A DNA stretch of 64,000 bases from Terribacillus aidingensis (GCF_900215625.1 NZ_OBEK01000001.1:868001-932000), one strand, 5' to 3'. Positions 50,308-61,527 are shown, numbered from the stretch's first letter. Numbers and translations: made by a program. Notes: generated by a model from the sequence alone, not told the origin.

Positions 50308-52296
50308 TTGAAGGAAAATGAAACGTTTGAGTTAGTATCCAAATATAGTCCGCAAGGCGATCAGCCGCGGGCAATTGATCACTTAGTCGAGGGTATTCAC
50401 CAGAAAAAGCGCCATCAAACATTGCTTGGAGCGACAGGTACTGGTAAAACGTTCACTATATCGAATATGGTGAAGGAGATAAATCGTCCGACACTCGTAA
50501 TAGCTCATAACAAAACACTAGCAGGCCAGCTGTACAGCGAGTTCAAGGAATTCTTTCCGAACAATGCTGTAGAGTATTTTGTAAGTTATTATGATTATTA
50601 TCAGCCTGAAGCTTATGTACCGCAGACAGATACATTCATCGAGAAAGATGCCAGCATTAATGATGAGATCGATAAATTGCGCCACTCCGCAACATCTTCG
50701 CTTTTCGAGCGGAATGATGTGCTGATTGTAGCAAGTGTATCCTGCATCTATGGTTTGGGTTCCCCGGAGGAATATAAGAGCCAAGTGCTTTCCGTCCGTG
50801 TCGGGATGGAAAAAGACCGGGATGAACTGCTCCGCAACCTTGTTGATATCCAGTATGCAAGAAACGACATTGACTTTCAGCGTGGTACGTTCCGCGTACG
50901 CGGTGATTCTGTTGAGGTTATTCCGGCTTCAAAAGAAGAACATTGTATTCGCTTTGAGTTCTTTGGTGATGAAATCGATCGTATTCGGGAAGTAGATGCG
51001 CTGACAGGAGAGATAATTGGCGACCGCGAGCATGTTGCCATCTTTCCGGCTTCCCACTTCGTCACGCGTGAGGAAAACTTGAAAAAAGCGATTAGCAATA
51101 TTGAGGAAGAGCTCAAAGAACAGCTTGCTGTATTTAATGAGCAAGGCAAATTGCTGGAAGCGCAGCGTTTGGAACAGCGCACCAACTACGACTTGGAAAT
51201 GATGCGTGAGATGGGCTTTTGTTCTGGTATCGAGAACTATTCCCGCCATCTTACTTTCCGTGAAGCGGGAGCAACGCCGTATACGTTACTGGACTTCTTC
51301 CCAGACGATTTCGTGGTAGTAGTTGACGAGTCCCATGTTACGCTCCCGCAAATCAGGGGAATGTTCAATGGGGACCAAGCCCGTAAGAAAGTGCTTGTTG
51401 ACCATGGCTTCCGTCTGCCGTCAGCCATGGATAACCGTCCGCTGACATTCACTGAATTTGAGAAAAAGACCGAACAGCTTGTGTATGTATCTGCAACTCC
51501 GGGACCATATGAAATGGAGCATACACCTGAGATGGTAGAGCAGATTATTCGTCCGACAGGGTTGCTTGATCCAGAAATAGATATTCGGCCAATTGAAGGT
51601 CAGATTGATGATCTTATCAGTGAAATTTATAAACGTACCGAAAAGAATGAGCGTGTCTTAATTACAACACTCACGAAGAAAATGTCAGAAGACTTAACTG
51701 ATTATCTGAAAGATATCGGGATAAAAGTTGCTTATCTTCATTCAGAAATTAAAACATTGGAACGTATCGAAGTTATTCGTGACTTACGAGTCGGCAAATA
51801 TGACGTGCTGGTTGGGATCAACTTGCTTCGAGAAGGACTCGATATACCAGAAGTGTCCTTAGTATCTATTCTGGATGCAGATAAGGAAGGTTTCTTGCGT
51901 TCTGAACGTTCTCTCATTCAGATTATGGGGCGTGCAGCACGTAATGAAAACGGTCATGTCATTATGTATGCGAATCGAATTACGGACAGCATGCAGAAAG
52001 CCATTGACGAGACAACCCGTCGTCGTGAGATTCAAATAGCATATAACAAAGAACACGGCATCACGCCGCAGACGATCCGAAAAGAAGTGCGGGATGTAAT
52101 TAAAGCAACTATCACGTCTGAAGAGAGCGGCACACCGAATAAGGATACGCCGGATTTGACGAAGCTGACGAAAAAAGAAAAAGAAAAAGTTATTGCCGAT
52201 ATGGAGCAAGAGATGAAACAGGCTGCGCGCGATCTCAACTTCGAACGTGCTGCAGAGCTTCGTGATCTTGTATTGGAACTTAAAGCGGAAGGGTGA
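50308..52296 (+). CDS. uvrB: Excinuclease ABC subunit B
   Basis: A 662-residue DNA-damage verification subunit. Walker [12 protein letters not shown] (about 35-45), the beta-hairpin region [20 protein letters not shown], helicase motifs [13 protein letters not shown] and [28 protein letters not shown], and the C-terminal UVR domain that binds UvrC ([18 protein letters not shown]). TTG 50308 is preferred over TTG 50302 because GGAGG (50294-50298) then sits 9 nt away, and the protein then begins like other UvrB proteins. Operon with uvrA under an SOS box. csbA, found upstream in B. subtilis, is absent. Confidence 0.96.
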   Translation: MKENETFELVSKYSPQGDQPRAIDHLVEGIHQKKRHQTLLGATGTGKTFTISNMVKEINRPTLVIAHNKTLAGQLYSEFKEFFPNNAVEYFVSYYDYYQPEAYVPQTDTFIEKDASINDEIDKLRHSATSSLFERNDVLIVASVSCIYGLGSPEEYKSQVLSVRVGMEKDRDELLRNLVDIQYARNDIDFQRGTFRVRGDSVEVIPASKEEHCIRFEFFGDEIDRIREVDALTGEIIGDREHVAIFPASHFVTREENLKKAISNIEEELKEQLAVFNEQGKLLEAQRLEQRTNYDLEMMREMGFCSGIENYSRHLTFREAGATPYTLLDFFPDDFVVVVDESHVTLPQIRGMFNGDQARKKVLVDHGFRLPSAMDNRPLTFTEFEKKTEQLVYVSATPGPYEMEHTPEMVEQIIRPTGLLDPEIDIRPIEGQIDDLISEIYKRTEKNERVLITTLTKKMSEDLTDYLKDIGIKVAYLHSEIKTLERIEVIRDLRVGKYDVLVGINLLREGLDIPEVSLVSILDADKEGFLRSERSLIQIMGRAARNENGHVIMYANRITDSMQKAIDETTRRREIQIAYNKEHGITPQTIRKEVRDVIKATITSEESGTPNKDTPDLTKLTKKEKEKVIADMEQEMKQAARDLNFERAAELRDLVLELKAEG

Positions 52297-52301
52297 AGCA
52301 A

Positions 52302-55181
52302 GTGGCGAAGAAACATATATCAGTCCGAGGTGCACGCGCTAACAACTTAAAAAATATTGATGTAGATATTCCGAAAGACAGCCTGGTCGTATTGACAGGC
52401 TTGTCTGGTTCAGGAAAGTCATCGCTCGCTTTTGATACGATTTACGCCGAAGGGCAGCGGCGCTATGTGGAATCACTATCTGCATATGCCCGACAGTTCC
52501 TTGGCCAGATGGACAAGCCCGACGTCGACTCCATTGAAGGGCTGTCACCAGCAATTAGTATTGATCAGAAAACAACAAGCAAAAATCCGCGTTCCACTGT
52601 CGGAACGGTAACAGAGATTTATGATTATTTGCGTCTGTTGTTTGCAAGAGTCGGACGTCCAACTTGCCCGCGGCACGGGATTGAGATCAGTTCCCAATCT
52701 GTTCAGCAAATGGCTGACCGAATCCTTGAATTTCCGGAAAGATCCCGCCTGCAAGTATTAGCGCCTGTTGTTTCCGGTAAAAAAGGCGAGCATGTCAAAG
52801 TGCTGGAAAAGCTGCGTGCAGAAGGGTATATCCGTCTTCGTGTAGATGGCGAAATGATGGAGATTTCAGATGACATCAACCTGGAGAAGACGAAGAAGCA
52901 CTCCATTGAAGTTGTAGTCGATCGGATTGTGATTAAAGAAGGCATCACAGGCCGTTTGACAGATAGCTTGGAAACAGCTCTTACACTCGGAGACGGCCGA
53001 GTAATTGTAGATGTAATGGGCGTGGAGGAATTGCTATTCAGTGAGCATCACGCTTGTCCAATTTGCGGTTTTTCTATCGGTGAATTGGAACCGCGAATGT
53101 TTTCTTTCAACAGCCCATTCGGTGCGTGCACATCTTGTGATGGTTTGGGTACGAAACTGGAAGTTGATCCTGACTTAGTCATTCCGGATAAAGAGCTAAC
53201 CCTGCGCGAAGGAGCGATTGCAGCGTGGGAACCGACTAGTTCGCAATATTATCCGAAACTGCTGGAAGCTGCCAGCAGTCATTTTGGTATTGATATGGAT
53301 GTACCGGTAGGCAAGCTGCCGGAGTCACAGCTGGATATCTTGCTGAACGGAAAGAAAAAAGAGAAAATCTATTTCCGTTATGAAAATGATTTTGGCAGAG
53401 TGCGTGAAAGCAACATTGAGTTCGAAGGCGTACTGACAAATATCGCTCGTCGTTACCGTGAGACGACGTCTGATTTCATTCGCGAACAAATGGAGAAATA
53501 CATGAATACACGCCCATGTCCAAAATGTAAAGGACATCGTCTTCGGGAAGAGTCGCTTGCAGTGCTTATCAATGGCAGCCATATCAGCAACGTTACCGAG
53601 CAGTCTGTATTGGAAGTAAAACAGTTCATGGAAGAGCTTGAACTGAATGAAAAAGAACGTCAAATTGCTTTCATGATTACAAAGGAAATTGTAGACAGAC
53701 TTACTTTCCTAAACAATGTTGGTTTGGATTACCTGACGTTATCTCGTGCTGCAGGAACTTTATCCGGCGGCGAAGCGCAGCGTATTCGTCTTGCAACACA
53801 AATAGGTTCAGCATTAACCGGCGTTCTGTATGTACTGGATGAACCATCAATCGGATTGCACCAGCGCGATAACGACCGTTTGATTGAAACGATGAAACGG
53901 ATGCGTGACTTGGGTAACACGCTCATTGTCGTCGAGCACGACGAAGATACGATGATGGAAGCCGATTGGCTGATTGATGTAGGACCGGGAGCTGGCGAAC
54001 ATGGCGGACAGATTTCCAGTCAGGGTACACCAGCTAAAGTGATGAAAGATAAGCGCTCGCTCACAGGACAGTACTTGTCTGGCAAGAAATTTGTGCCGCT
54101 TCCATTTGAACGCCGCAAACCGGATATGGAACGTGTTATCGAAGTTATTGGTGCTGAGGAAAATAACTTAAAAAAAGCATCTGCTAAAATTCCGCTCGGT
54201 TTGTTCAATGCCGTGACGGGTGTATCTGGCTCTGGTAAAAGTACGTTCGTAAATGAAATTCTGCACAAAACACTGGCGCAGAAACTCAACAGAAGCAAGC
54301 AGAAGCCAGGTAAGCATAAACAAGTCAAAGGCTTGGAGCATCTGGATAAAGTTATCGACATTGACCAGTCTCCAATTGGCCGGACACCGCGCTCTAACCC
54401 GGCTACGTATACAGGTGCATTTGATGATATTCGGGATGTATATGCCAGCACGAATGCAGCGAAAGTACGCGGCTATAAAAAAGGCCGTTTCAGTTTCAAC
54501 GTCAAAGGCGGACGCTGTGAAGCATGCCGCGGCGATGGCATCATCAAGATTGAAATGCACTTCCTTCCTGATGTATATGTACCGTGTGAGGTATGTCACG
54601 GGAAGCGATATAACCGTGAGACACTCGAAGTGAAGTATAAAGGCAAAAGCATTGCGGATGTATTGGATATGACGATTGAAGAAGCTGTGGATTTCTTCGA
54701 GAACATTCCAAAAATTAAGCGCAAACTGCAAACAATTGCAGATGTCGGGCTTGGATATGTAAAACTCGGCCAGCCTGCGACAACACTTTCCGGCGGAGAA
54801 GCGCAGCGTGTAAAACTAGCTAGTGAACTGCATAAGCGCAGCAACGGAAAAACATTCTATATTTTAGATGAGCCGACAACTGGCTTGCACGTGGATGACA
54901 TCGCCCGGTTACTAAAAGTGCTGGAACGGATTGTGGAGAACGGTGATACCGTTCTTGTTATTGAACATAATCTGGATGTTATTAAAACAGCCGATTATCT
55001 CATTGACCTCGGGCCAGAAGGCGGCGACCGCGGCGGAGAAATCGTAGCTACTGGCACCCCGGAATTTGTAGCCGAAGTGCCTGCTTCTTACACCGGAAAA
55101 TACTTGAAGCCAATACTCGAACGCGATCGAGAACGAACAAACAGCGAAATAGAGTATGCAACACAAGTAGCAGAAAAGTAA
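52302..55181 (+). CDS. uvrA: Excinuclease ABC subunit A
   Basis: A 959-residue ABC-type damage sensor. Two nucleotide-binding halves: Walker [15 protein letters not shown] and [13 protein letters not shown], signatures [13 protein letters not shown] and [13 protein letters not shown], Walker [15 protein letters not shown] and [13 protein letters not shown]. Zinc modules CPICGF / CTSCDG and CEACRGDG / CEVCHG are present. GTG 52302 is chosen since AAGGG lies 8 nt upstream; GTG 52293 overlaps the uvrB stop and the ribosome site. Confidence 0.97.
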   Translation: MAKKHISVRGARANNLKNIDVDIPKDSLVVLTGLSGSGKSSLAFDTIYAEGQRRYVESLSAYARQFLGQMDKPDVDSIEGLSPAISIDQKTTSKNPRSTVGTVTEIYDYLRLLFARVGRPTCPRHGIEISSQSVQQMADRILEFPERSRLQVLAPVVSGKKGEHVKVLEKLRAEGYIRLRVDGEMMEISDDINLEKTKKHSIEVVVDRIVIKEGITGRLTDSLETALTLGDGRVIVDVMGVEELLFSEHHACPICGFSIGELEPRMFSFNSPFGACTSCDGLGTKLEVDPDLVIPDKELTLREGAIAAWEPTSSQYYPKLLEAASSHFGIDMDVPVGKLPESQLDILLNGKKKEKIYFRYENDFGRVRESNIEFEGVLTNIARRYRETTSDFIREQMEKYMNTRPCPKCKGHRLREESLAVLINGSHISNVTEQSVLEVKQFMEELELNEKERQIAFMITKEIVDRLTFLNNVGLDYLTLSRAAGTLSGGEAQRIRLATQIGSALTGVLYVLDEPSIGLHQRDNDRLIETMKRMRDLGNTLIVVEHDEDTMMEADWLIDVGPGAGEHGGQISSQGTPAKVMKDKRSLTGQYLSGKKFVPLPFERRKPDMERVIEVIGAEENNLKKASAKIPLGLFNAVTGVSGSGKSTFVNEILHKTLAQKLNRSKQKPGKHKQVKGLEHLDKVIDIDQSPIGRTPRSNPATYTGAFDDIRDVYASTNAAKVRGYKKGRFSFNVKGGRCEACRGDGIIKIEMHFLPDVYVPCEVCHGKRYNRETLEVKYKGKSIADVLDMTIEEAVDFFENIPKIKRKLQTIADVGLGYVKLGQPATTLSGGEAQRVKLASELHKRSNGKTFYILDEPTTGLHVDDIARLLKVLERIVENGDTVLVIEHNLDVIKTADYLIDLGPEGGDRGGEIVATGTPEFVAEVPASYTGKYLKPILERDRERTNSEIEYATQVAEK

Positions 55182-55192
55182 TTTGATACAGC

Positions 55193-55222
55193 AAGACCCA
55201 CCTTCACGGGTGGGTCTTATTT
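55193..55222 (+). terminator. Terminator of uvrBA
   Basis: AAGACCCACC (55193-55202) and GGTGGGTCTT (55209-55218) form a perfect 10-bp stem, then ATTTTAT. Confidence 0.85.
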
Positions 55223-55257
55223 TATAACGAAGCTGCAATGTAGGGGGAGGGGAATTT

Positions 55258-55749
55258 GTGTTTCACTCGATAAGACTGATAGATAAATTATTAGCTGATT
55301 ATGGAGAGGTTCAGTTACATAACATACATTATGAAACGCAGAACGAGGAATATGAAGGGGCAACCTTCTCTATCGGACACTTGGCATTTCGAAGTCGGCG
55401 GGCTAAATTAACGCCAGACAAGAAAGGATATTTTGTGGTTTTTTGGGAGAAAAACGCTAATAACCAGAATCAGCCATTTTGCTATAAAGAAAGTCCAGAA
55501 AAGGTCGTCGTCACTATTATGGATTGTCATCTTAAAGGTCAATTTATCTTCCCAAAAGCAATTCTATATAAAAAGGGTGTTTTAAGAGATGAACACAATA
55601 AAGGAAAGATGGCGATAAGAGTGTATCCCGAGTGGGAAGCAGACCTAAATAAAAATGCATCTAAAACACAGCAGTGGCAAAGCGCGTATTTTGTGGATCT
55701 AACAAAAGAAATAAACAAGAAGAAAATTGAAGACTTATATTTTAGTTAA
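55258..55749 (+). CDS. MepB-family protein
   Basis: A 163-residue soluble protein of the MepB family (named after the third gene of the S. aureus mepRAB multidrug efflux operon; its own activity is unknown). Visible family blocks: GATFSIGHLAFRSRRAKLTP (about 34-53), GYFVVFWEK, FIFPKAILYKKGVL and MAIRVYPEW. It starts with GTG after GGGGAGGGG. There is no MepA-type efflux pump or MarR regulator beside it, and it looks more A+T-rich than uvrA, so it may be a later insertion. Confidence 0.8.
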   Translation: MFHSIRLIDKLLADYGEVQLHNIHYETQNEEYEGATFSIGHLAFRSRRAKLTPDKKGYFVVFWEKNANNQNQPFCYKESPEKVVVTIMDCHLKGQFIFPKAILYKKGVLRDEHNKGKMAIRVYPEWEADLNKNASKTQQWQSAYFVDLTKEINKKKIEDLYFS

Positions 55750-55911
55750 TGTTTATAAGTCGTGACGAGAACTGTATGAGTTTCCTAACCTGGACAAGTC
55801 AAGTCAGCTCTCTTTTGGTTATAATTTCACCCTTAAACAACATTAGGAGCATTCCATTTGAATTTGTAGTAAAATATTTGTTTAGATATAGCTTGGAAGG
55901 AGCGACTTAAG

Positions 55912-56259
55912 TTGAAGCCAATTGATATAAATGAAGTGCAACAACATATAGATGAATTTGCTGGTAAAAAAGTGTTTATACATCTTGAAACGACAAATGG
56001 TGCATATGCTAATCATGTAAATGAAAAAGCGTACAATGTAGGAGCATTTATCCGCAATGCACAAGTGACGTATGAACACGGCAAGATTAAAGGTGCAGGC
56101 ACTGCATACCGTGTTGGTCTGAAAACAGAAAACGGCTGGGTATATGCAGAAGGACTCAATGCCTGGGAAATGGACGATAAAAATCGTTTGCTGATGGCGG
56201 GTCATGATCGAGAAGGTCGTTTGATGGTTGCATTGGAAATAAGCGAGACAGCGTTCTAA
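55912..56259 (+). CDS. yojF: YojF-family protein (DUF1806)
   Basis: A 115-residue beta-rich protein. The family core is GKKVFIHLETTNGAYANH (about 18-35), GAFIRNAQVTYEHGKIKGAG and TGLGWVYAEGL-like ENGWVYAEGL. It is regularly paired with the bacillithiol deacetylase gene bshB2, as here (15 bp apart), which suggests an accessory role in thiol metabolism, though no function has been shown to my knowledge. TTG start after GGAGCGAC. The 160 bases before it hold no gene. Confidence 0.85.
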   Translation: MKPIDINEVQQHIDEFAGKKVFIHLETTNGAYANHVNEKAYNVGAFIRNAQVTYEHGKIKGAGTAYRVGLKTENGWVYAEGLNAWEMDDKNRLLMAGHDREGRLMVALEISETAF

Positions 56260-56274
56260 GGAGGAGCAATAATC

Positions 56275-56949
56275 ATGGAAAAACACGTAGTAGTCATCTT
56301 TCCGCATCCGGACGACGAAGCTTTCGGAGCAGCTGGTACGATTGCCAAGTTCAGAGAAGAAGGTGTGCCGGTTACATATCTGTGCGGTACACTAGGCGAA
56401 ATGGGCCGTAATATGGGGAACCCGACATTTGCAACACGCGAATCTCTGCCGGAAATCCGCAAAAAGGAATTGCAGGATGCTTGCAAAGTTATGGATGTGG
56501 AATTGAAAATGCTTGGTTACCGCGATAAGGTACTAGAATTTGAGGACCTTTCAAAAGTAAGTGAAAATTTAAAAGGTTTTCTTGATGAGATTCAACCGTC
56601 ATTAGTCATTACGCATTATCCAGAATATGCTGTACACCCAGATCATAATGCACTTGGCGCAGCAGCGATTGATGCAGTTTCTAAGATGGATGAAAGCATT
56701 CGGCCGACTGTTTGGGCGCAAGCATTCATGCGCGGCTACCAAGAGATCCTTGGGAAACCTGACATAGTGCAAGACATTCGCCCGTTTGTCAAAACAAAAG
56801 TGAAGGCGATTCTTTGCCATGCATCCCAGGCACAAGGTGTGCTTGGAAACGTTACTGGTGAACAGCTAACCGAAGAAAACATGGAAGCAATCGCGATGGA
56901 GCATTTTAAAGAAGAGACTTTCTATACTTGGAACTTCAAAAGCATATAA
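56275..56949 (+). CDS. bshB2: Bacillithiol biosynthesis deacetylase BshB2
   Basis: A 224-residue LmbE/PIG-L zinc deacetylase that removes acetyl from GlcNAc-malate in bacillithiol synthesis, with possible activity on bacillithiol conjugates. Zinc motif FPHPDDEAFGAAGT (about 9-22), catalytic Asp in it, and the second His motif VHPDHNALG. AAGGAGGAG precedes the ATG. It forms a pair with yojF. Confidence 0.92.
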   Translation: MEKHVVVIFPHPDDEAFGAAGTIAKFREEGVPVTYLCGTLGEMGRNMGNPTFATRESLPEIRKKELQDACKVMDVELKMLGYRDKVLEFEDLSKVSENLKGFLDEIQPSLVITHYPEYAVHPDHNALGAAAIDAVSKMDESIRPTVWAQAFMRGYQEILGKPDIVQDIRPFVKTKVKAILCHASQAQGVLGNVTGEQLTEENMEAIAMEHFKEETFYTWNFKSI

Positions 56950-56976
56950 TCCGTATATGTGAAAAGGAGGCTGTGT

Positions 56977-58086
56977 ATGAGAACAGAGAGAAAGCGTATC
57001 CTGAAGCAGCTGGAAGAAGGAAATCTGACTGCAGAGGAAGCAGAATTGCAGCTTGCCGCACTGGATGAACGTGCCTTTGGTGCTGTTCTGGAGGAAAAGA
57101 AAGAACAGAAGCAAGAGCCAGTCGTGCAGGAGTTAATATCAGCTGGGAAAGAATCTGAGTCGCAGCGTACCGCCAAGACTGCTAAGCGAAAGCCAGTCGG
57201 GCCTAAGGTGCTGCAATACGTGCAGCAAGCATTCACTAAAATAAAGAATGCTGATTTGGATTTGAACTTTGGTGATCATTATACAGTAGATCATATTTTT
57301 CAGACAGATGAGCTATTCAGGAAAGTGGAACTTAAAATTTATAACGGTTCTTTAACGATTAAAAGTTGGAATGAACCGTTGGCTAGACTGGAAACAAAGG
57401 CAAAGGTCTTTTCAGAGGAAGATGAACAAGCTGCTCGGAAGCGGTTCATCGACAAGGCTTATTTTGCTGTATCAGACGGTAAGCTGCAGTTTTCCCTTCA
57501 GGATAAACGAATCAAGCCGGACATCACCTTATACGTGCCAGAAGCTGTGTATGATGAATGTATTATGAAAACATTCAATGGCACGATTCGTACGGATTCT
57601 GTCAGCAGCGTGACGATGTATTGCAAAACGACGAATGGAAACATTGATTTGCAAGGGGGAGGCGGCTCGATTGTGAGTGCCGAGACATCTAATGGCAGTA
57701 TTAAGCTGAAGCAAGTGTTCGCAAAGGATTTGCTTTGTGAATCTGTTAATGGCTCGCTTCGTCTAGAAGGCAGCTTCCGCAAGCTGGATGCACAGACTTT
57801 CAATGGAAGCATACATTGCGAATGGCATAACCAAGATCCGGACAGTGCGTTCTTTAAGGCGACCAACGGCAGTATTCGCTTAAAATCATTAGCGGCTATT
57901 CCGCTGAATGGGCGGATAACTACGAATATCGGCTCGCTGCATTGTGATTTGGATGAATATATTGTGATTGAAGAAGCAAAGGAAGTCGTCAAGAAGGCAC
58001 TAAAATTTGAGACGTATCCTGCTGCGCATGAAAAATTGCATTTGGAAGCGAACACGAAAACGGGGTCTGTCTGGGTGCTGCCGTAA
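56977..58086 (+). CDS. yvlB: DUF4097 beta-helix protein YvlB
   Basis: A 369-residue protein. An N-terminal SHOCT-like helix pair (KRILKQLEEGNLTAEEAELQ, about 4-23), a charged linker, then a DUF4097 repeat region of short strands with NG turns (KTFNGTIRTDSV, TTNGNIDLQGGG, ETSNGSIKLKQ, ATNGSIRLKS) forming an adhesin-like beta solenoid. It has no signal peptide. In B. subtilis the yvlABCD genes respond to envelope stress. AAAGGAGG precedes ATG 56977; it is 13 bp from yvlD. Confidence 0.87.
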   Translation: MRTERKRILKQLEEGNLTAEEAELQLAALDERAFGAVLEEKKEQKQEPVVQELISAGKESESQRTAKTAKRKPVGPKVLQYVQQAFTKIKNADLDLNFGDHYTVDHIFQTDELFRKVELKIYNGSLTIKSWNEPLARLETKAKVFSEEDEQAARKRFIDKAYFAVSDGKLQFSLQDKRIKPDITLYVPEAVYDECIMKTFNGTIRTDSVSSVTMYCKTTNGNIDLQGGGGSIVSAETSNGSIKLKQVFAKDLLCESVNGSLRLEGSFRKLDAQTFNGSIHCEWHNQDPDSAFFKATNGSIRLKSLAAIPLNGRITTNIGSLHCDLDEYIVIEEAKEVVKKALKFETYPAAHEKLHLEANTKTGSVWVLP

Positions 58087-58099
58087 GAGGAGGAAGTTT

Positions 58100-58456
58100 A
58101 TGCTTAAATGGATTTTGACACTTCTGCTGAATGGCGTATCACTTATTATTGTAGCCCATCTGTTTGATGCATTCTATTTGGATGGCTACTGGACTGCTAT
58201 TCTGGCAAGTTTTATTTTATCACTATTAAATCTTATTGTCCGTCCTGTACTTGTTGTCCTGACGCTCCCGCTAACAGCTGTCACTTTCGGTTTGTTTCTG
58301 TTTGTCATTAATGCCATTACATTAATGATTACACAGGGGCTGATTGGAGAAGATTTTGTCATAGATGGCTTCGGGACGGCAATCATTGCAGCCATTATCC
58401 TTGCGCTGCTGAATCTTATACTCAACTGGCTCATTCGTGACCGCATCACAGATTGA
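58100..58456 (+). CDS. yvlD: Phage-holin-IV-family membrane protein YvlD
   Basis: A 118-residue protein with four hydrophobic helices: WILTLLLNGVSLIIVAHLF, AILASFILSLLNLIVRPVLV, LPLTAVTFGLFLFVINAITL and AIIAAIILALLNLILNWLIR. The LNLIVRPVL motif is typical of this small membrane family, which has no proven function. GAGGAGGAAG precedes the ATG at 58100. yvlC, which lies between yvlB and yvlD in B. subtilis, is missing here. Confidence 0.88.
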   Translation: MLKWILTLLLNGVSLIIVAHLFDAFYLDGYWTAILASFILSLLNLIVRPVLVVLTLPLTAVTFGLFLFVINAITLMITQGLIGEDFVIDGFGTAIIAAIILALLNLILNWLIRDRITD

Positions 58457-58459
58457 GAG

Positions 58460-58491
58460 GCCTTGCAGCATGAAGCTGCAAGGCTTTTTTT
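58460..58491 (+). terminator. Terminator of yvlB-yvlD
   Basis: GCCTTGCAGC (58460-58469) and GCTGCAAGGC (58475-58484) form a perfect 10-bp stem followed by seven T residues. Confidence 0.9.
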
Positions 58492-58560
58492 ATGCCTCGG
58501 TATCTATCGTTTGAGGAAATATGCTAGAATAAACAAGAATTGTTAGGATGGAGGGTTCGT

Positions 58561-59517
58561 ATGACAAAAGTAGTCATTCAGGATTTATTAGATCGTTTCA
58601 ATCTGGAATTGTTGACGGGAGAAGCAGGCGTTCAGCGAGAAATCTTCATGAGTGATATTTCCCGTCCTGGTATAGAATTAACAGGTTATTTCAAATATTA
58701 TCCAAAAGATCGACTGCAGCTGTTCGGGAAAACAGAGCTCTCATTTCTGGAGGAACTGACAACAGAACAAAAGAAAGACCGTTTTCTGAAACTATGTGCA
58801 GAGGAAACACCAGCTCTAATCATTACGAGGGGACAAGAGGTGCCAACAGAAATGATGGAAGCAGCACAAGCTGCAGGTGTTCCGATTTTGCGCTCTCCAC
58901 ATAAGACGACAAGAGTAATCAGCCGAATTACCAATTTCCTCGAAGCGAAGTTTGCACCATTTACAGCAGTGCATGGGGTATTGGTTGATATCTATGGGAT
59001 TGGTATTCTCATAACTGGGCAAAGCGGCGTTGGAAAGAGTGAAACAGCATTGGAGCTCGTGAAGCGTGGGCACCGTCTGGTAGCTGATGATAGCGTGGAA
59101 ATTCGTCAGGAAGATTATGATACGCTGATTGGTAATTCACCTACTTTGATTGAGCACTTACTGGAGATTCGCGGTTTAGGTATTATTAACGTGATGACTT
59201 TGTTTGGTGCTGGAGCGGTGCGCAGCCATAAGAAAATTTCCATTGTCATGAACTTGGAGACATGGGATCAATCTAAACAATATGACAGAGTTGGTCTGGA
59301 TGAAGAAACGATGAAAATCATGGATGTGGATGTGCCGAAGATGACCGTTCCTGTTCGGCCTGGACGTAACTTAGCCGTCATCATTGAAGTTGCTGCCATG
59401 AACTACCGTTTGAAACGGATGGGTGTAAACGCAGCAGAGGAATTTTCACAGCGGCTCACGAAAATGATTGAGAACGGACAAGATGTTGGAGGCGACTCTA
59501 CAAATGGAAATATGTGA
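58561..59517 (+). CDS. hprK: HPr kinase/phosphorylase
   Basis: A 318-residue bifunctional enzyme that phosphorylates HPr (and Crh) on Ser46 under high glycolytic flux and removes the phosphate otherwise, switching CcpA-dependent catabolite control. N-terminal domain about 1-130; catalytic domain with the P-loop [14 protein letters not shown] starting at about 153, [11 protein letters not shown] and the HprK signature [22 protein letters not shown] 58561 follows GGAGGG. Operon hprK-lgt-ppaX-yvoF, with lgt starting inside hprK. Confidence 0.96.
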   Translation: MTKVVIQDLLDRFNLELLTGEAGVQREIFMSDISRPGIELTGYFKYYPKDRLQLFGKTELSFLEELTTEQKKDRFLKLCAEETPALIITRGQEVPTEMMEAAQAAGVPILRSPHKTTRVISRITNFLEAKFAPFTAVHGVLVDIYGIGILITGQSGVGKSETALELVKRGHRLVADDSVEIRQEDYDTLIGNSPTLIEHLLEIRGLGIINVMTLFGAGAVRSHKKISIVMNLETWDQSKQYDRVGLDEETMKIMDVDVPKMTVPVRPGRNLAVIIEVAAMNYRLKRMGVNAAEEFSQRLTKMIENGQDVGGDSTNGNM

Positions 59518-60328
59518 AGGACAAGCATTGGACCGGGTGTTTTTGCAGCTCGGTTCCATTACAATCTATTGGTACGGCGTCATTATAGCTTTAGGAGCTG
59601 CCTTAGGACTGTGGCTGGCAATCCGCGAATCCAAAAGATTAGGATTACATAAAGATACATTTGTTGATTTTCTAGTTTTCGCTATTCCAATTGCCATTAT
59701 TAGTGCACGAATATACTATGTTGCCTTTGAATGGGAAAATTACGCCAATGGTCCATTTTGGAAAGTGTTTGCAATATGGGAGGGCGGTATCGCCATCCAT
59801 GGTGCTTTAATTGGTTCTGTTATTACAGCCCTTATTTTCTGCCGTGTGAAGAAAATTTCTTTCTGGAAGCTTGCAGATATCGCGGCGCCAAGTTTGATTC
59901 TTGCACAAGGAATTGGACGCTGGGGTAACTTTATGAACCAAGAAGCGCACGGTGGTCCTGTTTCACAAGAAGCTTACCAAAACTTCATTCAATATCTGCC
60001 AGATTTTATTAACAATCAAATGTGTATTGATGGGGTTCTGTATCATCCAACTTTCCTTTATGAATCATTATGGAATATTCTTGGGTTCGTCATCTTGCTG
60101 CTCTTACGCAGAGTAAATCTGAAGCGCGGGGAAATGTTCTTGTTCTACCTCGCTTGGTACAGCTTCGGACGCTTCTTCATAGAAGGAATGCGTACAGATA
60201 GTCTAGTAGCAGAGGGATTACGTGCGGCACAGGTTATTTCGATTATCGGTATTGTACTAGCCGTAATTATTTGTATTATCCGGCGTCGCCCGGGGGCGAA
60301 TACGCCTCGTTACAAAGACAAAAAGTAG
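59504..60328 (+). CDS. lgt: Prolipoprotein diacylglyceryl transferase
   Basis: A 274-residue enzyme with about seven membrane helices that transfers diacylglycerol from phosphatidylglycerol to the lipobox Cys of prolipoproteins. Signature residues are in [19 protein letters not shown] and [17 protein letters not shown] 59504 lies 14 nt inside hprK with GGAGG at 59488-59492; ATG 59483 within the same frame is less likely. CccB in this window is one of its lipoprotein substrates. Confidence 0.94.
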   Translation: MEICEGQALDRVFLQLGSITIYWYGVIIALGAALGLWLAIRESKRLGLHKDTFVDFLVFAIPIAIISARIYYVAFEWENYANGPFWKVFAIWEGGIAIHGALIGSVITALIFCRVKKISFWKLADIAAPSLILAQGIGRWGNFMNQEAHGGPVSQEAYQNFIQYLPDFINNQMCIDGVLYHPTFLYESLWNILGFVILLLLRRVNLKRGEMFLFYLAWYSFGRFFIEGMRTDSLVAEGLRAAQVISIIGIVLAVIICIIRRRPGANTPRYKDKK

Positions 60329-60343
60329 AAAGGCGGTCTCTTC

Positions 60344-61015
60344 ATGCCCATTACGACATTATTATTTGATTTGGATGGAACGTTAATTGAGTCCAATACA
60401 CTTATTCTAGCTTCTTATACAGCAACCTTGGAGCATTTTACAGGGCGGAAATATGAGCAGGAGGAATTGCTTCCGTTTATCGGACCGCCGCTCAAGGATG
60501 TTTTTCAGAATATCGATCCGGCACGCGCGGATGAGATGATTGCAGCTTACCGGAAACATAATTTGGAACATCACGACAATTATGTGAAAGCTTATCCTTA
60601 TGTAACGGAAACATTACAGCAGTTAAAACAGGCAGGCTTTAAGCTGGGGATTGTCACAACAAAAATCCGGGAGACGGCGGAACGCGGTATCAGTGTGTGC
60701 GGACTGGGTGGACTATTTGATGTCGTTATCGGGTATGATGATATCAGTCAGCCCAAACCACATCCTGAACCGGTTTTAAAGGCGCTGGAGGCACTTGGCA
60801 GCACACCGGAGGAAGCAATTATGGTTGGTGACAATTACCATGATATCGAATCTGGTAAAAATGCTGGTGCGAAGGCCGCGGGAGTAGCTTGGTCAATTAA
60901 AGGCAAACAAACGCTGGCAGCATACAAACCAGATTATATGCTGGAGGATATGCGTGACCTACTGGAGATTGTAAAGGAAGAAGCAGATGCGGAAAACGGA
61001 AAGTTATCCCGTTAA
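60344..61015 (+). CDS. ppaX: Pyrophosphatase PpaX
   Basis: A 223-residue HAD-superfamily phosphatase: motif I LLFDLDGTLIES (about 6-17), motif II IVTTKIRET, motif III KPHPEPVLKAL and motif IV MVGDNYHDIESGKNAGA. PpaX hydrolyses the pyrophosphate that HprK/P produces when it dephosphorylates HPr-Ser-P by phosphorolysis, which explains its place in the hprK operon. AAAGGCGG precedes the ATG. Confidence 0.93.
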   Translation: MPITTLLFDLDGTLIESNTLILASYTATLEHFTGRKYEQEELLPFIGPPLKDVFQNIDPARADEMIAAYRKHNLEHHDNYVKAYPYVTETLQQLKQAGFKLGIVTTKIRETAERGISVCGLGGLFDVVIGYDDISQPKPHPEPVLKALEALGSTPEEAIMVGDNYHDIESGKNAGAKAAGVAWSIKGKQTLAAYKPDYMLEDMRDLLEIVKEEADAENGKLSR

Positions 61016-61496
61016 AGGACCAAATTCCCTTTGGCAGCTATACAAGACGATTTCTTTTTGGAAAGTAGTCAAAAACTTCGTCGTAATCCAGATTGGGCGT
61101 TACACCCCTTTTCTCGGTGTAAAGAATCGGCTGTACCGGTCCATGCTCAAGATGAAGATTGGGAAGAATTCAGCTTTGGCTGTCATGGTCGTTCCGGATT
61201 TTCTTTATCCGGAGCGCATCACAATCGGCAGAAATACCATTATCGGTTATAATACAACGATTCTTGCACATGAATACTTGACGGCAGAATACCGGCTCGG
61301 CGATGTCGTTATTGGAGACAATGTTATGATCGGTGCAAATTCGACGATTCTTCCGGGAGTTACGATTGGAGATGGAGCAGTCGTATCGGCTGCAACACTT
61401 GTAAACCGGGATGTGCCGCCTGGTGCGATGGTCGGCGGCAATCCGATGCAAATTATTTATACAGCAGAACAACGCAAGAACAAGCAGACAACTTAG
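60987..61496 (+). CDS. yvoF: Hexapeptide-repeat acetyltransferase YvoF
   Basis: A 169-residue left-handed beta-helix acyltransferase with hexapeptide repeats (ITIGRNTIIGYN, VVIGDNVMIGANSTI, VTIGDGAVVSAATLV) and the closing VPPGAMVGGNP. It overlaps ppaX by 29 nt and is translated with it. Substrate is unknown; sugars or cell-wall precursors are typical for the fold. AAGGAAG lies upstream. Confidence 0.9.
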   Translation: MRKTESYPVKGPNSLWQLYKTISFWKVVKNFVVIQIGRYTPFLGVKNRLYRSMLKMKIGKNSALAVMVVPDFLYPERITIGRNTIIGYNTTILAHEYLTAEYRLGDVVIGDNVMIGANSTILPGVTIGDGAVVSAATLVNRDVPPGAMVGGNPMQIIYTAEQRKNKQTT

Positions 61497-61513
61497 TGTG
61501 TCTGCTTGTTTTA
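61479..61513 (+). terminator. Terminator overlapping the end of yvoF
   Basis: AACAAGCAGACA (61479-61490) and TGTCTGCTTGTT (61499-61510) form a perfect 12-bp stem that runs into TT; the yvoF stop codon lies in its loop. It ends 15 bp before the glpP start. Confidence 0.8.
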
Positions 61514-61527
61514 TAAGGAGGAATAAC

